Assembly (NCBI GenBank): GCA_029863525.1
Contig: JAOTVL010000003.1
Location: 1-64,000 of the forward strand
Direction: 5' to 3'
DNA: 64,000 bases
Source: Gemmatimonadota bacterium
GTDB lineage: Bacteria; Gemmatimonadota; Gemmatimonadetes; Longimicrobiales; Gaopeijiaceae
The position numbers were made by a program, and so were the translations under genes. How positions within the stretch are numbered: the first letter of the stretch is position 1; every line of letters starts with the position of its first letter. Shown here one piece after another: positions 42,761 to 53,458 of the stretch. The notes under the pieces are model-generated. The model had not been told where the DNA came from, did not search any database, and saw nothing but the letters and a program-made list of their open reading frames with translations.

Positions 42761-44832
42761 CGGACGCGGTCCTCTTCGTTCAGATGCGCCCGGTCCTGAA
42801 GGACGACGTAACGGCGGCCCGCCGCGTCGGTCTTGAGGCGAAACGGGTAGAGCGGTAGACCGTCGAGGGTGGCGAAGTACATGTCGCCTTCGTAGGCGGA
42901 GACTTGCAGCTCCATGTCTCCCGTTAGCCAGAGCGTCCCTTCCCGCTCCTCGAGGATCACGAGCCGGTCCCCGTTGAGGTACCGTCCTGCCCACTCGTCC
43001 GCGGGAGCGGGCGTCACCCCACCCGTGATCCGCACTTCGTTCCAGCCAGGCGGCTCGCAGCGGCGCCGCGGAAGTTGCAGCTGACCGGCGCCACGGACGA
43101 GGCGAGGGTCGAACGTCTCGCCCGCCAGACCCAACTCCGATCCGAGGATCTCGAGAAGAAAACGCGCGGATGTCTCCGGCCAGTCGGCGTTCACCGAGCC
43201 CGGCCTCGACCAGAGCACGAAAGCGGTTGCCTTGTCCGGATAGATCTGGAACGCGAGCGCGTCCGTGCCCGAGTTGGCCGCACACATGATGGACATGCGA
43301 CGAACGCCTCCCGGTGCGTCGAGGTGCAGGCCTCCCGCGAACACGGAGGGCGCCGAAGCACGGAGCGCGACCTCTTCCCAAGACGCATTGGCGGCGCCCG
43401 TCCCGACGACCGTCGCGGAGCCATCGATCAACGCTGCCCCGAAGCGAAGCAGGTCGACCGCGCTTGTGACCGTGACGGGGAGCCCGTCCGACTCGTTGTC
43501 GAAGCGGGTGTCGGACATCCCGACCGGGCGTAGCACCGCCTCTTCCACCAACGTCTCGAGCTCTGAAGCCGTGGCACGCTCGAGGACGCGCACGGCCAGC
43601 GGGTAGTCGTACTGGGAAAACGAGAACACCGCTCCCGGTTCGGTAAAGACCGCCCGGTCGTTCAGATCGTCGAGAATGGTCGTCCACACCGAATCGGCCG
43701 GACGGGCGTTGTCGATCCCCGACCTATGCGTGAAAAGCGCCTCGAGTGGGATCGCTCCAAGCTCTTCCTCGAGATCGGGGAGCCACGTGGACAGCGGCGC
43801 GGACACGTCGAGAACGCCTTGTTCGTGGAGCCGCGCTGCGGTCGCGGCGATCAGCACCTCGCTGAAGCCGGGGACGATGAGGGGCCCCTCGACCTCGAGT
43901 GGAGTGGTCCCGGCGAGATCGGACGTACCCACGACTTCGAGATACTCCACCGCGCCGGCGCGGTGCAGGCCGGCGACCACGCCGACCATGCCTCCAGCGA
44001 CGCTCAACTCGGACGCGAGAATCGTCTTCAGCACGGCCAACGCGTTCGAGCTCACACCCGCCGCGTCGGGTGCACCGACGGCCGCCGCGGTCGCCGGTTG
44101 GGGGGCCGGGCGCCCCTCGGTGCGCCCCGCCCCGCCCGAGGGCGATCGGCCCCGACCGTCACTGGGTGCATCCTGGCTCGAGGCGCGCATCAGGTGCTGG
44201 TAGCCCTCCGGCGGCCACCGGAAGCGGACCCCGCCGCCTGCAGCAACCGCCTCGCGGCGCTCTTCCGAGAACTCCTCGTGCAGCTCGCGGACCAGCGCGT
44301 TCGCCCGCTGCTGAAGAAGTGGGCAGCCCTCCTCGAGTCTCATCGCACGCCGGCGTGCCTCGCGACCGAACTCGACAATGAACCGCCGCTGTTCGTCCCA
44401 ACTCTCTTCGATCTGCTCCGCGAAGACACCCCACGCCTCCGCCAGCTCGACGGGCGTGTCGTCCGGTGGGTCCCACGTCGGATACGTCGCTTGCACGTCG
44501 AACTCGAGATCGAACGCCGTGATTCCGCAGGACAGCGTGGTGAACCCCGCCACAGACGCGAGCTGTCGGGTCCGATAGCTCCACCGGTAGGTGTAGCCGA
44601 ATCGAGGGAAGCCCTCGGCCCGGATCTGGCCCCAAACCTCGGCCGCGTTCCTCCCCTGGATCGGGTAGGACTGATCGATCACCCGGATCGAAATCCCCAT
44701 GGGGGTCCCACCCGCCGAGATCCTTTGTCCCGAGACCGGAGCGGCAAGAATCGCGGCGATCAGCACCGTCCAGCAGGCCGGCCGCGCAGCTCGACTTCGT
44801 GTCGTGCTCCAACGCCCCTTGGTCCGTTCCAT
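42757..44832 (-). CDS. Exported DUF922-like/serine-hydrolase-fold fusion lacking catalytic residues
   Basis: This ~691-residue protein has a signal peptide (about residues 1-36, ending SGQR). An N-terminal DUF922-like domain (YPIQGRNAAEVWGQI, TYRWSYRTRQ, WDEQRRFIVEFGREARRRAM) has DEQRR where HExxH is expected. After a Pro/Gly-rich linker (about 225-255) comes a beta-lactamase/PBP4-like domain (LFTHRSGIDNARP). Here SxxK reads FSEVLIAA and YxN reads FSFSQYDY, so both sites are lost. It may be a binding or structural protein. ATG 44832 is chosen over 44895. Confidence 0.75.
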   Translation of the reverse strand: MERTKGRWSTTRSRAARPACWTVLIAAILAAPVSGQRISAGGTPMGISIRVIDQSYPIQGRNAAEVWGQIRAEGFPRFGYTYRWSYRTRQLASVAGFTTLSCGITAFDLEFDVQATYPTWDPPDDTPVELAEAWGVFAEQIEESWDEQRRFIVEFGREARRRAMRLEEGCPLLQQRANALVRELHEEFSEERREAVAAGGGVRFRWPPEGYQHLMRASSQDAPSDGRGRSPSGGAGRTEGRPAPQPATAAAVGAPDAAGVSSNALAVLKTILASELSVAGGMVGVVAGLHRAGAVEYLEVVGTSDLAGTTPLEVEGPLIVPGFSEVLIAATAARLHEQGVLDVSAPLSTWLPDLEEELGAIPLEALFTHRSGIDNARPADSVWTTILDDLNDRAVFTEPGAVFSFSQYDYPLAVRVLERATASELETLVEEAVLRPVGMSDTRFDNESDGLPVTVTSAVDLLRFGAALIDGSATVVGTGAANASWEEVALRASAPSVFAGGLHLDAPGGVRRMSIMCAANSGTDALAFQIYPDKATAFVLWSRPGSVNADWPETSARFLLEILGSELGLAGETFDPRLVRGAGQLQLPRRRCEPPGWNEVRITGGVTPAPADEWAGRYLNGDRLVILEEREGTLWLTGDMELQVSAYEGDMYFATLDGLPLYPFRLKTDAAGRRYVVLQDRAHLNEEDRVR

Positions 44833-44924
44833 GGATGCTCTCCGCTCGTCCAGGCTACGGCGGATAGGATGAGGCCCGGAGCGCCGGCCTCGCAACCCGA
44901 AGACCGACGTAGACCTCGACTACG

Positions 44925-45683
44925 TCACTTGCCCCCGTCCACGGGAAGCACGACGCCGCTGATCCACCCAGCCTGATCCGAGGCCAAGAAGAGGACGGCA
45001 TGCGCAATGTCGGCCGGGGTGCCGAGCCGCTTCAACGCGATTCCCTCGAGCAACCGGTCCTGTCCTTCCGACCCGTACGCGGCCCACTGTCTCTCCGTCG
45101 TCGGATTCGAGAGGACGAAGCCTGGTGCGATGTTGTTCACGGTGATGCCGAACGGACCCAGCTCGTGGGCCAGCTGCCGCGTCAGACCGATTTGTCCGGC
45201 CTTCGCCGAGGCGTACGCCTGGATCCCGGTCTTGCTCACGCCGAGACCGGCCCCGCTCGAGATGTTGATGATCCGCCCCGAGCCGGCCTTCTTCATCCAG
45301 GGAGCGGCCGCCTGGGCGGTCCAAAACGCCGCGGTTTGATTCACCGCGACGATCGACTGCCACTCCTCCGAGGCGACTTCCTCCAATGGCTGACCCACCT
45401 GGCCGAGCACCCCGCCCGCGTTGTTCACCAGGACGTCTAGCCGACCCGTGCGATCGACCGCCTCCTGGACCCAGGCACGTACCGCCGATCGGTCGGTGAC
45501 ATCCACCACGCTTCCGAGACAATGATCGCCGACGATGTCGACGGTCTGGGCGAGCTCCGCCTGCACGACGTCGCACACGAACACGTTGGCGCCCCTCGTG
45601 CCGAAAGCGCCGGCGATGGCTCTGCCGAAGCCGTGTGCGGCACCCGTCACGAGCACCGTTCGGTCCTTGAATTCGAGGTTCAT
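44925..45683 (-). CDS. Short-chain dehydrogenase/reductase
   Basis: This 252-residue classical SDR has cofactor motif TGAAHGFG (13-20), NNAG at 87-90, catalytic Ser142/143 with Tyr157 and Lys161 (AYASAK), and the C-terminal GWISGVVLPVDGGK. Asp38 after the second strand suggests NAD(H) preference. The ATG overlaps the creatininase stop by 4 bp, so it is the last gene of mutY-creatininase-SDR. The substrate is unknown. Confidence 0.9.
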   Translation of the reverse strand: MNLEFKDRTVLVTGAAHGFGRAIAGAFGTRGANVFVCDVVQAELAQTVDIVGDHCLGSVVDVTDRSAVRAWVQEAVDRTGRLDVLVNNAGGVLGQVGQPLEEVASEEWQSIVAVNQTAAFWTAQAAAPWMKKAGSGRIINISSGAGLGVSKTGIQAYASAKAGQIGLTRQLAHELGPFGITVNNIAPGFVLSNPTTERQWAAYGSEGQDRLLEGIALKRLGTPADIAHAVLFLASDQAGWISGVVLPVDGGK

Positions 45684-46416
45684 GCACGATCCTCCCCGTC
45701 GGCCGCGCGGCCCGGGCGCGGCGCCCAGTCCCTGGTCAGGATCTCTCGTGCCTCGCCAACGGCGACCTTCCAGATCGCGGTCATCTCGTTGTCGCTGCGC
45801 AGGTAGTCACCGCCGAACGATCCGTCGCCGAGAATGTCGCGGAAGCTTCCCGGCGTAAGCTCTTCCCGGTCCGAGAGGTCGACGGGGTTCTTGTGAGCGG
45901 CGGGCGGCGTCACACCTGCGATCCGCGTCCACGGAAACGTCTCCATCCACGAGGCATGAGAAGCGTCGGAGTCGAGGGCGTCGATAGCAGCTCGCACGAG
46001 AGGGGCTTTCCACCAATCGTGCCAGCGGAGCTCGACCCCCTCCCTCCCCTCGGCCCAGGCCTCGACTGCGGGACGCGCCGGGCTGTTACCCCCGTGACCG
46101 TTCACCACGAGGATCCGACGAAAGCCATGCTCGCGCAGGCTCGCGAGGATCTCGCCCAGGACCCGCTCGTACGTGGCGAGGGAGAGCGTGACGGTGCCCG
46201 GGTAGGCCATGAAGTACGGGGTGATTCCGTAGCTTACCACGGGAAAGACGGGCACTCCCAGGGGCGCGGCGGCATCGAGCGAAACCCGCTCGGACAAGAT
46301 CGAGTCGGTGGCCAGGCTGATGTAGGCGTGTTGCTCCGTGCTGCCGAGCGGAAGGACGCACCGGTCGTCGCGCTCCAAGTACGCTTCCACCTGCATCCAC
46401 GTCATCTCATCGATTC

Positions 46417-46420
<4 letters not shown>
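45680..46420 (-). CDS. Creatininase-family amidohydrolase
   Basis: This 246-residue member of the creatininase family (creatinine amidohydrolase, MftE-like, formamide hydrolases) has metal-binding motifs LPLGSTEQHAYISLATDS (Glu, His, Asp) and VVNGHGGNSPA, with the C-terminal Glu in LRSDNEMTAIWK. It overlaps mutY by 4 bp upstream and the SDR by 4 bp downstream. No creatinine pathway genes are near, so the true substrate is open. Confidence 0.87.
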
Positions 46421-47634
<1,214 letters not shown>

Positions 47635-47668
47635 GGCGGGAAGGTACCCCTCGGGCTAGCATGGTGTC

Positions 47669-48961
47669 ATGCGCTTCACGACGTATTCCAAATACAAGGG
47701 TCGCTGGCTCGACGCGCTCAATCTCGAGTCGCTCCTCGAACACCTCTCGGACTTCCTCATGGACGGGGGATTCGCCGGAGGACCCAATTACCACCCGTAC
47801 TGGGGCTGGTCCGGTGACGAGGACGTCAGCTCCACCGACGCGCTCAAGAACGCCCTGCTGAAGGCCCTCCTGGAAAGCGGACAGCTCACCCCGGAGATGA
47901 TCGAGGAGCTGCGCGGCGAGGGTCAGGGAGACGAGGAGATCCAGCAGAGGCTCGCGGAGTTGCTGGACGACCTCATCAACCGGATGGCCGAGGAGGGCTT
48001 CATCAACCTCGAGACGGGCAACCCGCAGATGCCCGGTGCAACGTACGACGTGACAGGGCAGGGCAAGATCGACGAGGCGAAGCAGGCGGCCCAGCAGGTG
48101 CAGTTCTCGCTCACGCAAAAGGGCATGGACTTCCTCGGGCACCGCGCGCTCAAGGGACTCCTCTCTGCGCTCGGGAAGTCGAGCGCCGGTTCGCACGACA
48201 CGCCGCACCTCTCGACCGGGGTGGAGGCCGAGGCCGCGTCCAAGCCGTACGAGTTCGGGGACACGCTCAACCTCGACATCCCCGCGACGCTGAAGAACGC
48301 GATCGAGCGCGAAGGGCTGACCGTGCCCCTCCAGCTCGACTACGGCGATCTCATGGTCAACCAGTCCGAGTACCGCTCGTCCTGCGCGACGGTCTTGATG
48401 CTCGACATCAGCCACTCGATGGTGCTGTACGGGGAAGATCGGTTCGCGCCGGCCAAGCGGGTCGCGCTGGCGCTGTCGCATATGATCCGGACCCAGTTTC
48501 CGGGTGACACGCTGCGGGTCGTAACGTTCGGCGACCGTGCGCAGGAGATCCCGCTGTCTCAGCTCGCCAAAGCCCAGGTCGGTCCCTTCCACACGAACAC
48601 GGCCGAGGGCATCGAGATCGCCCGGAGGATCCTGACCGCGCAGAAGCAGGACATGCGGCAGATCATCATGATCACCGACGGTAAGCCGAGTGCCATGACA
48701 CTGCCGGACGGTAGGGTCTACACCAATTCGGGCGGCCTCGACCCGATGATCCTGAAGCGGACCTTCCGGGAAGTTTCGGCATGTCGCAAGGGCGGGATCC
48801 TCATCAACACATTCATGCTCGCCCAGGACCCGTATCTGGTTCAGTTCGTCCAGAAGGTGTCCGAGATCGCACGCGGAAAGGCGTACTTCACGAGCACCAT
48901 GACCCTCGGTCAATACATCATGATGGACTTCATGAGAAACAAACGCCGACGGGCCGGGTGA
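47669..48961 (+). CDS. VWA-domain protein (partner type of ChlI/MoxR ATPases)
   Basis: This 430-residue cytoplasmic protein has a helical, acidic N-terminal half (about 60-190) and a C-terminal von Willebrand A domain. Its MIDAS is visible as [10 protein letters not shown] (DxSxS) with later Thr in FHTNTAEGI and Asp in [10 protein letters not shown]. Such proteins pair with ChlI- or MoxR-like ATPases. The ATPase at 39310 is the likely partner, although they are 7 kb apart here. Confidence 0.85.
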   Translation: MRFTTYSKYKGRWLDALNLESLLEHLSDFLMDGGFAGGPNYHPYWGWSGDEDVSSTDALKNALLKALLESGQLTPEMIEELRGEGQGDEEIQQRLAELLDDLINRMAEEGFINLETGNPQMPGATYDVTGQGKIDEAKQAAQQVQFSLTQKGMDFLGHRALKGLLSALGKSSAGSHDTPHLSTGVEAEAASKPYEFGDTLNLDIPATLKNAIEREGLTVPLQLDYGDLMVNQSEYRSSCATVLMLDISHSMVLYGEDRFAPAKRVALALSHMIRTQFPGDTLRVVTFGDRAQEIPLSQLAKAQVGPFHTNTAEGIEIARRILTAQKQDMRQIIMITDGKPSAMTLPDGRVYTNSGGLDPMILKRTFREVSACRKGGILINTFMLAQDPYLVQFVQKVSEIARGKAYFTSTMTLGQYIMMDFMRNKRRRAG

Positions 48962-48985
48962 CGCCGCGTGGGGAGAATGCCGGGA

Positions 48986-49708
48986 ATGCGTGATCGGCGG
49001 AGCAAGGCAGAGCGGCACGGAGGCGATGCGGACCCGACGCGCGTCGGCTCGCGGATCCTCACGCTGTTGGTGGCGGCGCTGTCCGTCGCGTGCGCGACCG
49101 AGACCCCGCCGCAACGATCGGGCGAGACAGGGGAGGCCGCCCGACCGAACTTCACCATCCGGTTGGACAGCGAGTCGAGTGATTCGTCCCTGTTCCAGCT
49201 CATCGAGGACGATGACGGCATCCGCGTGCAGACCGGACCCGCCGGCATCGCCTACCGCGAAGACGACGCGGTCCTCTCGGGCGACCTGCACGTGCAGGCG
49301 ACGTTCCAGCAGTACGACGCACCGATCGGATACCGAGAGGCGTACGGCATCTTCGTCGGAGGAATCGACCTGACCGGGCCCGACCTCGAATACACGTATC
49401 TGCTGATCCGCCCCACCGGCGACTACTTGGTGAAACGACGCGTCGGCGCCATCACAGAGATTCTCGCCGATTGGACGCCGCATCCGGCCGTACAGACGGT
49501 CCAGGCGGTGGGTGACGAGCCGCGCAACGTCCTCGGTATCGACGTCTTCGACGGACAGACACACTTCGTCGTGAACGGCGACGTCGTCCACACGGCGCCC
49601 GCGTCGCGTGTCCGGCCCTACGGGGTCGCAGGCGTGCGAGTGAACCACCGCCTCGACGTGCGGGTGGACGACTGGCTTCTACGACGGACCTCGGACCAGA
49701 CTCAATAG
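48986..49708 (+). CDS. Putative lipoprotein with concanavalin-like fold
   Basis: This ~240-residue protein has a signal sequence with lipobox near SVACAT, a short linker, then a beta-rich domain resembling 3-keto-disaccharide-hydrolase/LamG-like jelly rolls (FTIRLDSESSD, DLHVQATFQQYD, YGIFVGGIDL, THFVVNGDVVHT, RVRPYGVAGVRVN). The start may be GTG 48968, ATG 48977 or ATG 48986; GGGGAG ten bases upstream favours the last. It follows the VWA gene closely. A sugar-binding or structural role is inferred. Confidence 0.72.
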   Translation: MRDRRSKAERHGGDADPTRVGSRILTLLVAALSVACATETPPQRSGETGEAARPNFTIRLDSESSDSSLFQLIEDDDGIRVQTGPAGIAYREDDAVLSGDLHVQATFQQYDAPIGYREAYGIFVGGIDLTGPDLEYTYLLIRPTGDYLVKRRVGAITEILADWTPHPAVQTVQAVGDEPRNVLGIDVFDGQTHFVVNGDVVHTAPASRVRPYGVAGVRVNHRLDVRVDDWLLRRTSDQTQ

Positions 49709-49736
49709 GCTCGGCGCCACAGGGACACCCTGGCCC

Positions 49737-51068
49737 CTACGTCCCCTCGAGCAAGGGCGGCGGGGCTCGGTCGAGCCGCCTGAGCGCGTGCTTGCGCGCC
49801 ATGATCTCCAGGAAGAGCGCCTCGGCGACGAGCCCGACAACGGCGAGCGTGACGCCGAGCCGAGCGCCGTTCGCCCCCATCGGGCCGAGGAGGAGGGGCG
49901 CCGCCGCCAGAATCACCACCACGCGCAACGCTGCGCCGCGGCCCACGAGGCCGGTGCATCCCGCGCGAACGAAGAGGCCCTGATAATACTGTCGGTGCCC
50001 GTAGAGGACGGGGTAGAGCGCGGCGACTGGGAACGCCAGCCCCGCAGGCTCGAGCAGAGATGGGTCGAGCCGGAACCCCGTCCATAGGATCCACTCCCGG
50101 ATACCTGGGACGGCCAGAACGCCGAGCAGCGCCGTCACGAGGAACGCCGTCCCGGCCGCGTATCTGCGCACGCGCTCGTGTCGAGCCCGGCAATCGACGA
50201 GCGCCAGCGAGGCATGTTGCAGCTGCCCGACCGGTGCCGCGAGGAACCAGGCCACGGCCTCGACCACCGTGAACGCGGCGATGGAGCAGTCGGGTTCGGG
50301 AGTGCGGGCCAGAACGGAGTTGATGATCAACGGCGTGGTCCACCAGAGCACGACGTTCAGCATCAGCGGCGTGGAGAAGGACAGCAAGCGATCTTCGCCC
50401 TCCGACTCGACCGCAGAGAGCTCGGGAACGGTCGGCGTCGGAGCCGGCGAAAGTGACACGATGATGGCTTCCGCGCCGAGTCCAGCGGTGAAGGCAACGG
50501 CTCCCAGCCACGCGCCGACCGGCGTGGTCGTGAGCGCGAACGCAACGACCGCCAGGACACCTGTGCGGGCGCCCGTCGCCAGAGCGATCGGCCGAGTGCG
50601 ATGCCCAGCCACCAAGCGTCCCTGGTGAAGCGCGCGCACCGCGGTGAGCGCCGGAACGGGCCAGAGCGCGGTCATCGCCGACACCGCCTCGTCGAGAATG
50701 GCGTCGTGCACGCCCACGATCCTCTCGAAGATGAAGGTCCCGACGGGAGTGAACGCTACGAGCGCGGCAACGCCCGACAGGACGATCGCAACCACGGTGG
50801 CGAAGCGTCGCACCGGCGTCAGGTCGCCCACGCTGAGGAGACGCTGGGCGGCGACCTGCTGAAGCACGAGCAGTGGAGCGTAGATCACGCCGATGAGCGC
50901 AAAGGCGACGCCGTAGCCCGCGAGCGCGGCGGCAGGGTCGGAGGTTCGCGCCAGCGCGGCCGCGAGCAGGGGGTTGGTCGCGGTCAGCAGGTAGCTCGTC
51001 GCGACGAGCGGAAGGTAGAAGACGAGGAAGCCGCGCGCGTTGATCGGCGAACCCGGCTCGGGGATCAA
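49737..51068 (-). CDS. MATE/MOP-like multidrug or lipid transporter
   Basis: This 443-residue protein has about twelve hydrophobic segments and resembles the MOP/MATE superfamily (FYLPLVATSYLLTATNPLLAAALAR at the N-terminus, a second repeat beginning LLSFSTPLMLNVVLWWTTPLI). The start is TTG 51068, overlapping the stop of a small upstream gene (TTGA). Substrate and direction are unknown. It sits at the 3' end of the oxidase cluster. Confidence 0.75.
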   Translation of the reverse strand: MIPEPGSPINARGFLVFYLPLVATSYLLTATNPLLAAALARTSDPAAALAGYGVAFALIGVIYAPLLVLQQVAAQRLLSVGDLTPVRRFATVVAIVLSGVAALVAFTPVGTFIFERIVGVHDAILDEAVSAMTALWPVPALTAVRALHQGRLVAGHRTRPIALATGARTGVLAVVAFALTTTPVGAWLGAVAFTAGLGAEAIIVSLSPAPTPTVPELSAVESEGEDRLLSFSTPLMLNVVLWWTTPLIINSVLARTPEPDCSIAAFTVVEAVAWFLAAPVGQLQHASLALVDCRARHERVRRYAAGTAFLVTALLGVLAVPGIREWILWTGFRLDPSLLEPAGLAFPVAALYPVLYGHRQYYQGLFVRAGCTGLVGRGAALRVVVILAAAPLLLGPMGANGARLGVTLAVVGLVAEALFLEIMARKHALRRLDRAPPPLLEGT

Positions 51069-51232
51069 CGGTGTCGCTCGTCTTCGGCGATCTCCGCCTT
51101 GATGCGAGCGACGCCCGACGTCATCTGCGACTCAGCGAGAGCCCGTTTGAACCAGCGCTCCTGCCGACGGGGGTCGACCGGCCTGTAGGTGCGTCGGATC
51201 GGTCCTGTGACGCGACCGTCGGGCGAATGCAT
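51065..51232 (-). CDS. Small hypothetical protein, 55 aa
   Basis: This short frame from ATG 51232 encodes a basic, soluble 55-residue peptide (MHSPDGRVTGPIRRTYRPVD at the start; helical ALAESQMTSGVARIKAEIAE later). The stop TGA overlaps the TTG of the transporter gene, which suggests coupled translation. No family is recognised and no clear Shine-Dalgarno is seen. Confidence 0.45.
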   Translation of the reverse strand: MHSPDGRVTGPIRRTYRPVDPRRQERWFKRALAESQMTSGVARIKAEIAEDERHR

Positions 51233-51248
51233 CGAAGGGGGTGAGCCG

Positions 51249-51509
51249 TCAGGGCTCCGGCCGGTTCGGGTCCACGTAGCCGTCGTCCTGCTCCTTGGCT
51301 CGCCGGCGGATCCAAAGGCCCGCGCTCGCGACCATGCCCAGCGGGAGGAGGCTCAGGAAGGCCGTGGTGGCGAGAAACGCCACCCGGTTCTCGTCACTGG
51401 AGTCGAAACAGACCGGACAGGCATGGACCGCTTCGGGGAACGCGGCCAGGAAAAGCACCCCCACCGCGAGGGTCCCGACGAGACGAGCCACCCGACCAGT
51501 GCCGATCAT
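51249..51509 (-). CDS. Small exported membrane protein with CPVC motif, 86 aa
   Basis: This 86-residue protein has an N-terminal signal or membrane segment (about 8-26), then HACPVCFDSS, and a second hydrophobic segment (about 45-66) with a charged cytoplasmic tail. Its ATG overlaps the stop of the oxidase subunit III gene by 4 bp. The position and the CPVC pair suggest a role in oxidase assembly, for example copper or disulfide handling, but this is inference. Confidence 0.72.
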   Translation of the reverse strand: MIGTGRVARLVGTLAVGVLFLAAFPEAVHACPVCFDSSDENRVAFLATTAFLSLLPLGMVASAGLWIRRRAKEQDDGYVDPNRPEP

Positions 51510-52105
51510 AGGTAGACCGTCCAGTACAGAACCGGCCACACCAGAACGACGAAGTACCAGAACGCGGAGACCGTGGCGAGCGCCGTCGAGGTGAGCTCCC
51601 CCCTGTCCAGCTTGAAGAACGCCCACCCCAACCCGCCGAGCGCACCGATCGCGTGAACGGCGTGTGTCCCGACGATCAGATAGAAGAAGGCGCCGTACGC
51701 GCTCGACTGCATCGTAAGACCTTCGGCCAGCAGCGCCGCCCACTCGACGCCCTGGAACGCGACGAACACGGTCCCCAGCAGCGTCGCCAGAAGCAATGGG
51801 ATACGTGCGTTGGATGCCTGTTTCTTGTAGGCGAACCAGGCGAGCACGAGAACGATGCCGCTCACGAGGAGCGCAAGCGAATTCAGCGCGGTCTCTTCGA
51901 CGGGAAGACGTGGCTGACCGTAGGGCGGCCACATCTGGCCGGCCGACTGGGATTTGACGATCGCGTGCGCCGAGATCAGTCCCGAGAAGAACATCACTTC
52001 GGTGAATATGAAGATCAGCATGCCGAGGACGCCGCTCGGAATGATTGGCTCGCTCCGTCGAGGAGCGGGCCTCACGTCCATCGGATATGTCGCTGATGAG
52101 CTCAT
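51506..52105 (-). CDS. Cytochrome c oxidase subunit III-like protein (second copy)
   Basis: This ~199-residue polytopic protein of the heme-copper oxidase subunit III family has five hydrophobic segments, with LGMLIFIFTEVMFFSGLISA at the first helix and YLIVGTHAVHAIGALGGLGW, the family His-rich helix, later. It ends WYFVVLVWPVLYWTVYL. ATG 52105 is chosen over TTG 52126. It is distinct from the other subunit III gene at 52880. Confidence 0.87.
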   Translation of the reverse strand: MSSSATYPMDVRPAPRRSEPIIPSGVLGMLIFIFTEVMFFSGLISAHAIVKSQSAGQMWPPYGQPRLPVEETALNSLALLVSGIVLVLAWFAYKKQASNARIPLLLATLLGTVFVAFQGVEWAALLAEGLTMQSSAYGAFFYLIVGTHAVHAIGALGGLGWAFFKLDRGELTSTALATVSAFWYFVVLVWPVLYWTVYL

Positions 52106-52165
52106 GATCGATCCCGGTTTTTCCAACTCACTCGTAGGTACACGAGCCTGCCCCGCTCGTTCTCG

Positions 52166-52873
52166 CTACTCGCCAGGCGCGAAGGCCATCACATAGTCGG
52201 CCAACTCGGAGATCTGATCGTCCGTGTAGAGCCCTCCGTAGGCCGCCATCAGGCTCGAGCCCCCTACCGACGCCGCGCCGTTCTCCAGCACGGCTACGAT
52301 TCGATCTCGGTCGCGGTCCGCCCAGAAGGCGGGATCCGTGAAGTTCGCGGGCGGTGGCACGAGCGCTGCTCCGGCCGGGCCGTCGCCCATGCCCTCGGCC
52401 CCGTGACACGTCGCGCAGATCGACCGGTATGCCCCTTCGGCGCTGAACCCGACGGCCACGACCTCCACCGGCTCCGCTTCCTCCACCTCGGCCTCGACTC
52501 CACGCTCGACGGCCGCCTTCGCCGCGATGTTCTCCCAGTTGTTGCCCTCGTGGTTCATCACGTCCGGCGAGATGCCGGCCACCATGAGAAACATCAGGAT
52601 CAACGAGGTCGCGAGCATCCACTTCATGAGCCTCTTTTCCCACTTGAGGTGCATGAAGTTCTGAATGACGAGGTTGGCCTTCACGATCGCGATTCCGAAG
52701 GCGGTCACGAGCGTGATCCACCGGAGACCCGTGAGCTCACCCACCTCCGGACCCGCCACGCTGATCAGGAAGAGCACCACCAAAGCAAGGTAGATGCCGA
52801 GATAGTTGATGTGGTGGTGGCCACCCTCATGACCGTCGCCCGGGTGCTGCTCGATGTCTTTGTTCTCGGACAT
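52166..52873 (-). CDS. Cytochrome oxidase subunit IV fused to a cytochrome c domain
   Basis: This 235-residue protein has a His-rich N-terminus (EGGHHHINYL), three membrane helices (about 24-42, 51-70 and 86-101) matching the prokaryotic COX4 family, a Glu/Ala linker, then a class I cytochrome c with CATCH at 153-157 and a distal Met near residue 209 (SLMAAYGGLY). Fusion of a cytochrome c to a small oxidase subunit would bring the electron donor to the enzyme. It lies between the two subunit III genes. Confidence 0.88.
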   Translation of the reverse strand: MSENKDIEQHPGDGHEGGHHHINYLGIYLALVVLFLISVAGPEVGELTGLRWITLVTAFGIAIVKANLVIQNFMHLKWEKRLMKWMLATSLILMFLMVAGISPDVMNHEGNNWENIAAKAAVERGVEAEVEEAEPVEVVAVGFSAEGAYRSICATCHGAEGMGDGPAGAALVPPPANFTDPAFWADRDRDRIVAVLENGAASVGGSSLMAAYGGLYTDDQISELADYVMAFAPGE

Positions 52874-52879
52874 GTCGCC

Positions 52880-53458
52880 TTACTTCGCGATGTAGAGAAG
52901 CGGGAAGAGGAAGATCCAAACCACGTCGACGAAGTGCCAGTAGATTCCGATCAGCTCGACGCGATGCAGCTCACGACCGCGGTAGGCGTCGAATGCAACG
53001 AAGCCCATGATGATGCCCCCGGCGATCACGTGCAGCGCGTGGAGCCCGGCAGCCGTGTAATAGAAGGACCAAAAAGTGTTCGCGGTGATCGTGTAGCCGT
53101 GTGAGATCTCGTTGGCCCACTCGAATGACTTGATCACGAGGAATGTCAGCGCGCCGAGGATCGTCAAGCCGAGCAGCTTCGCGGCTTCCTTTCCGTTGCC
53201 GCGTTCTGCCGCCTGGTGGGCAAGCACCGCCGTGAAGCTCGAGGTGAGCAGCACGAACGTATTGACGGCGCCGATCCACGTCTGAGTATGAGCGGCAGCG
53301 GCGGCCCATTCGGGGTGCCCGATGCGGTGCATCAGGTACGAACCGAGGAGCCCTCCGAAAATGACGACCTCGGAGGCGAGAACCCACCACACGGCCAAGC
53401 GGCCCGTGGGAATTCCTGTTGCGCTCCGGAGTGTTGCTAGCGGTTTCGCGTGTGCCAT
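52880..53458 (-). CDS. Cytochrome c oxidase subunit III
   Basis: This 192-residue subunit III has five hydrophobic helices: WWVLASEVVIFGGLLGSYLM, TFVLLTSSFTAVLAHQAAE, LLGLTILGALTFLVIKSFEW, YYTAAGLHALHVIAGGIIMG and YWHFVDVVWIFLFPLLYI. The Glu of the second-helix SEVVIF and the WHFVDVVW motif are family hallmarks. The ATG overlaps the subunit I stop by one base (TGATG). Confidence 0.92.
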   Translation of the reverse strand: MAHAKPLATLRSATGIPTGRLAVWWVLASEVVIFGGLLGSYLMHRIGHPEWAAAAAHTQTWIGAVNTFVLLTSSFTAVLAHQAAERGNGKEAAKLLGLTILGALTFLVIKSFEWANEISHGYTITANTFWSFYYTAAGLHALHVIAGGIIMGFVAFDAYRGRELHRVELIGIYWHFVDVVWIFLFPLLYIAK

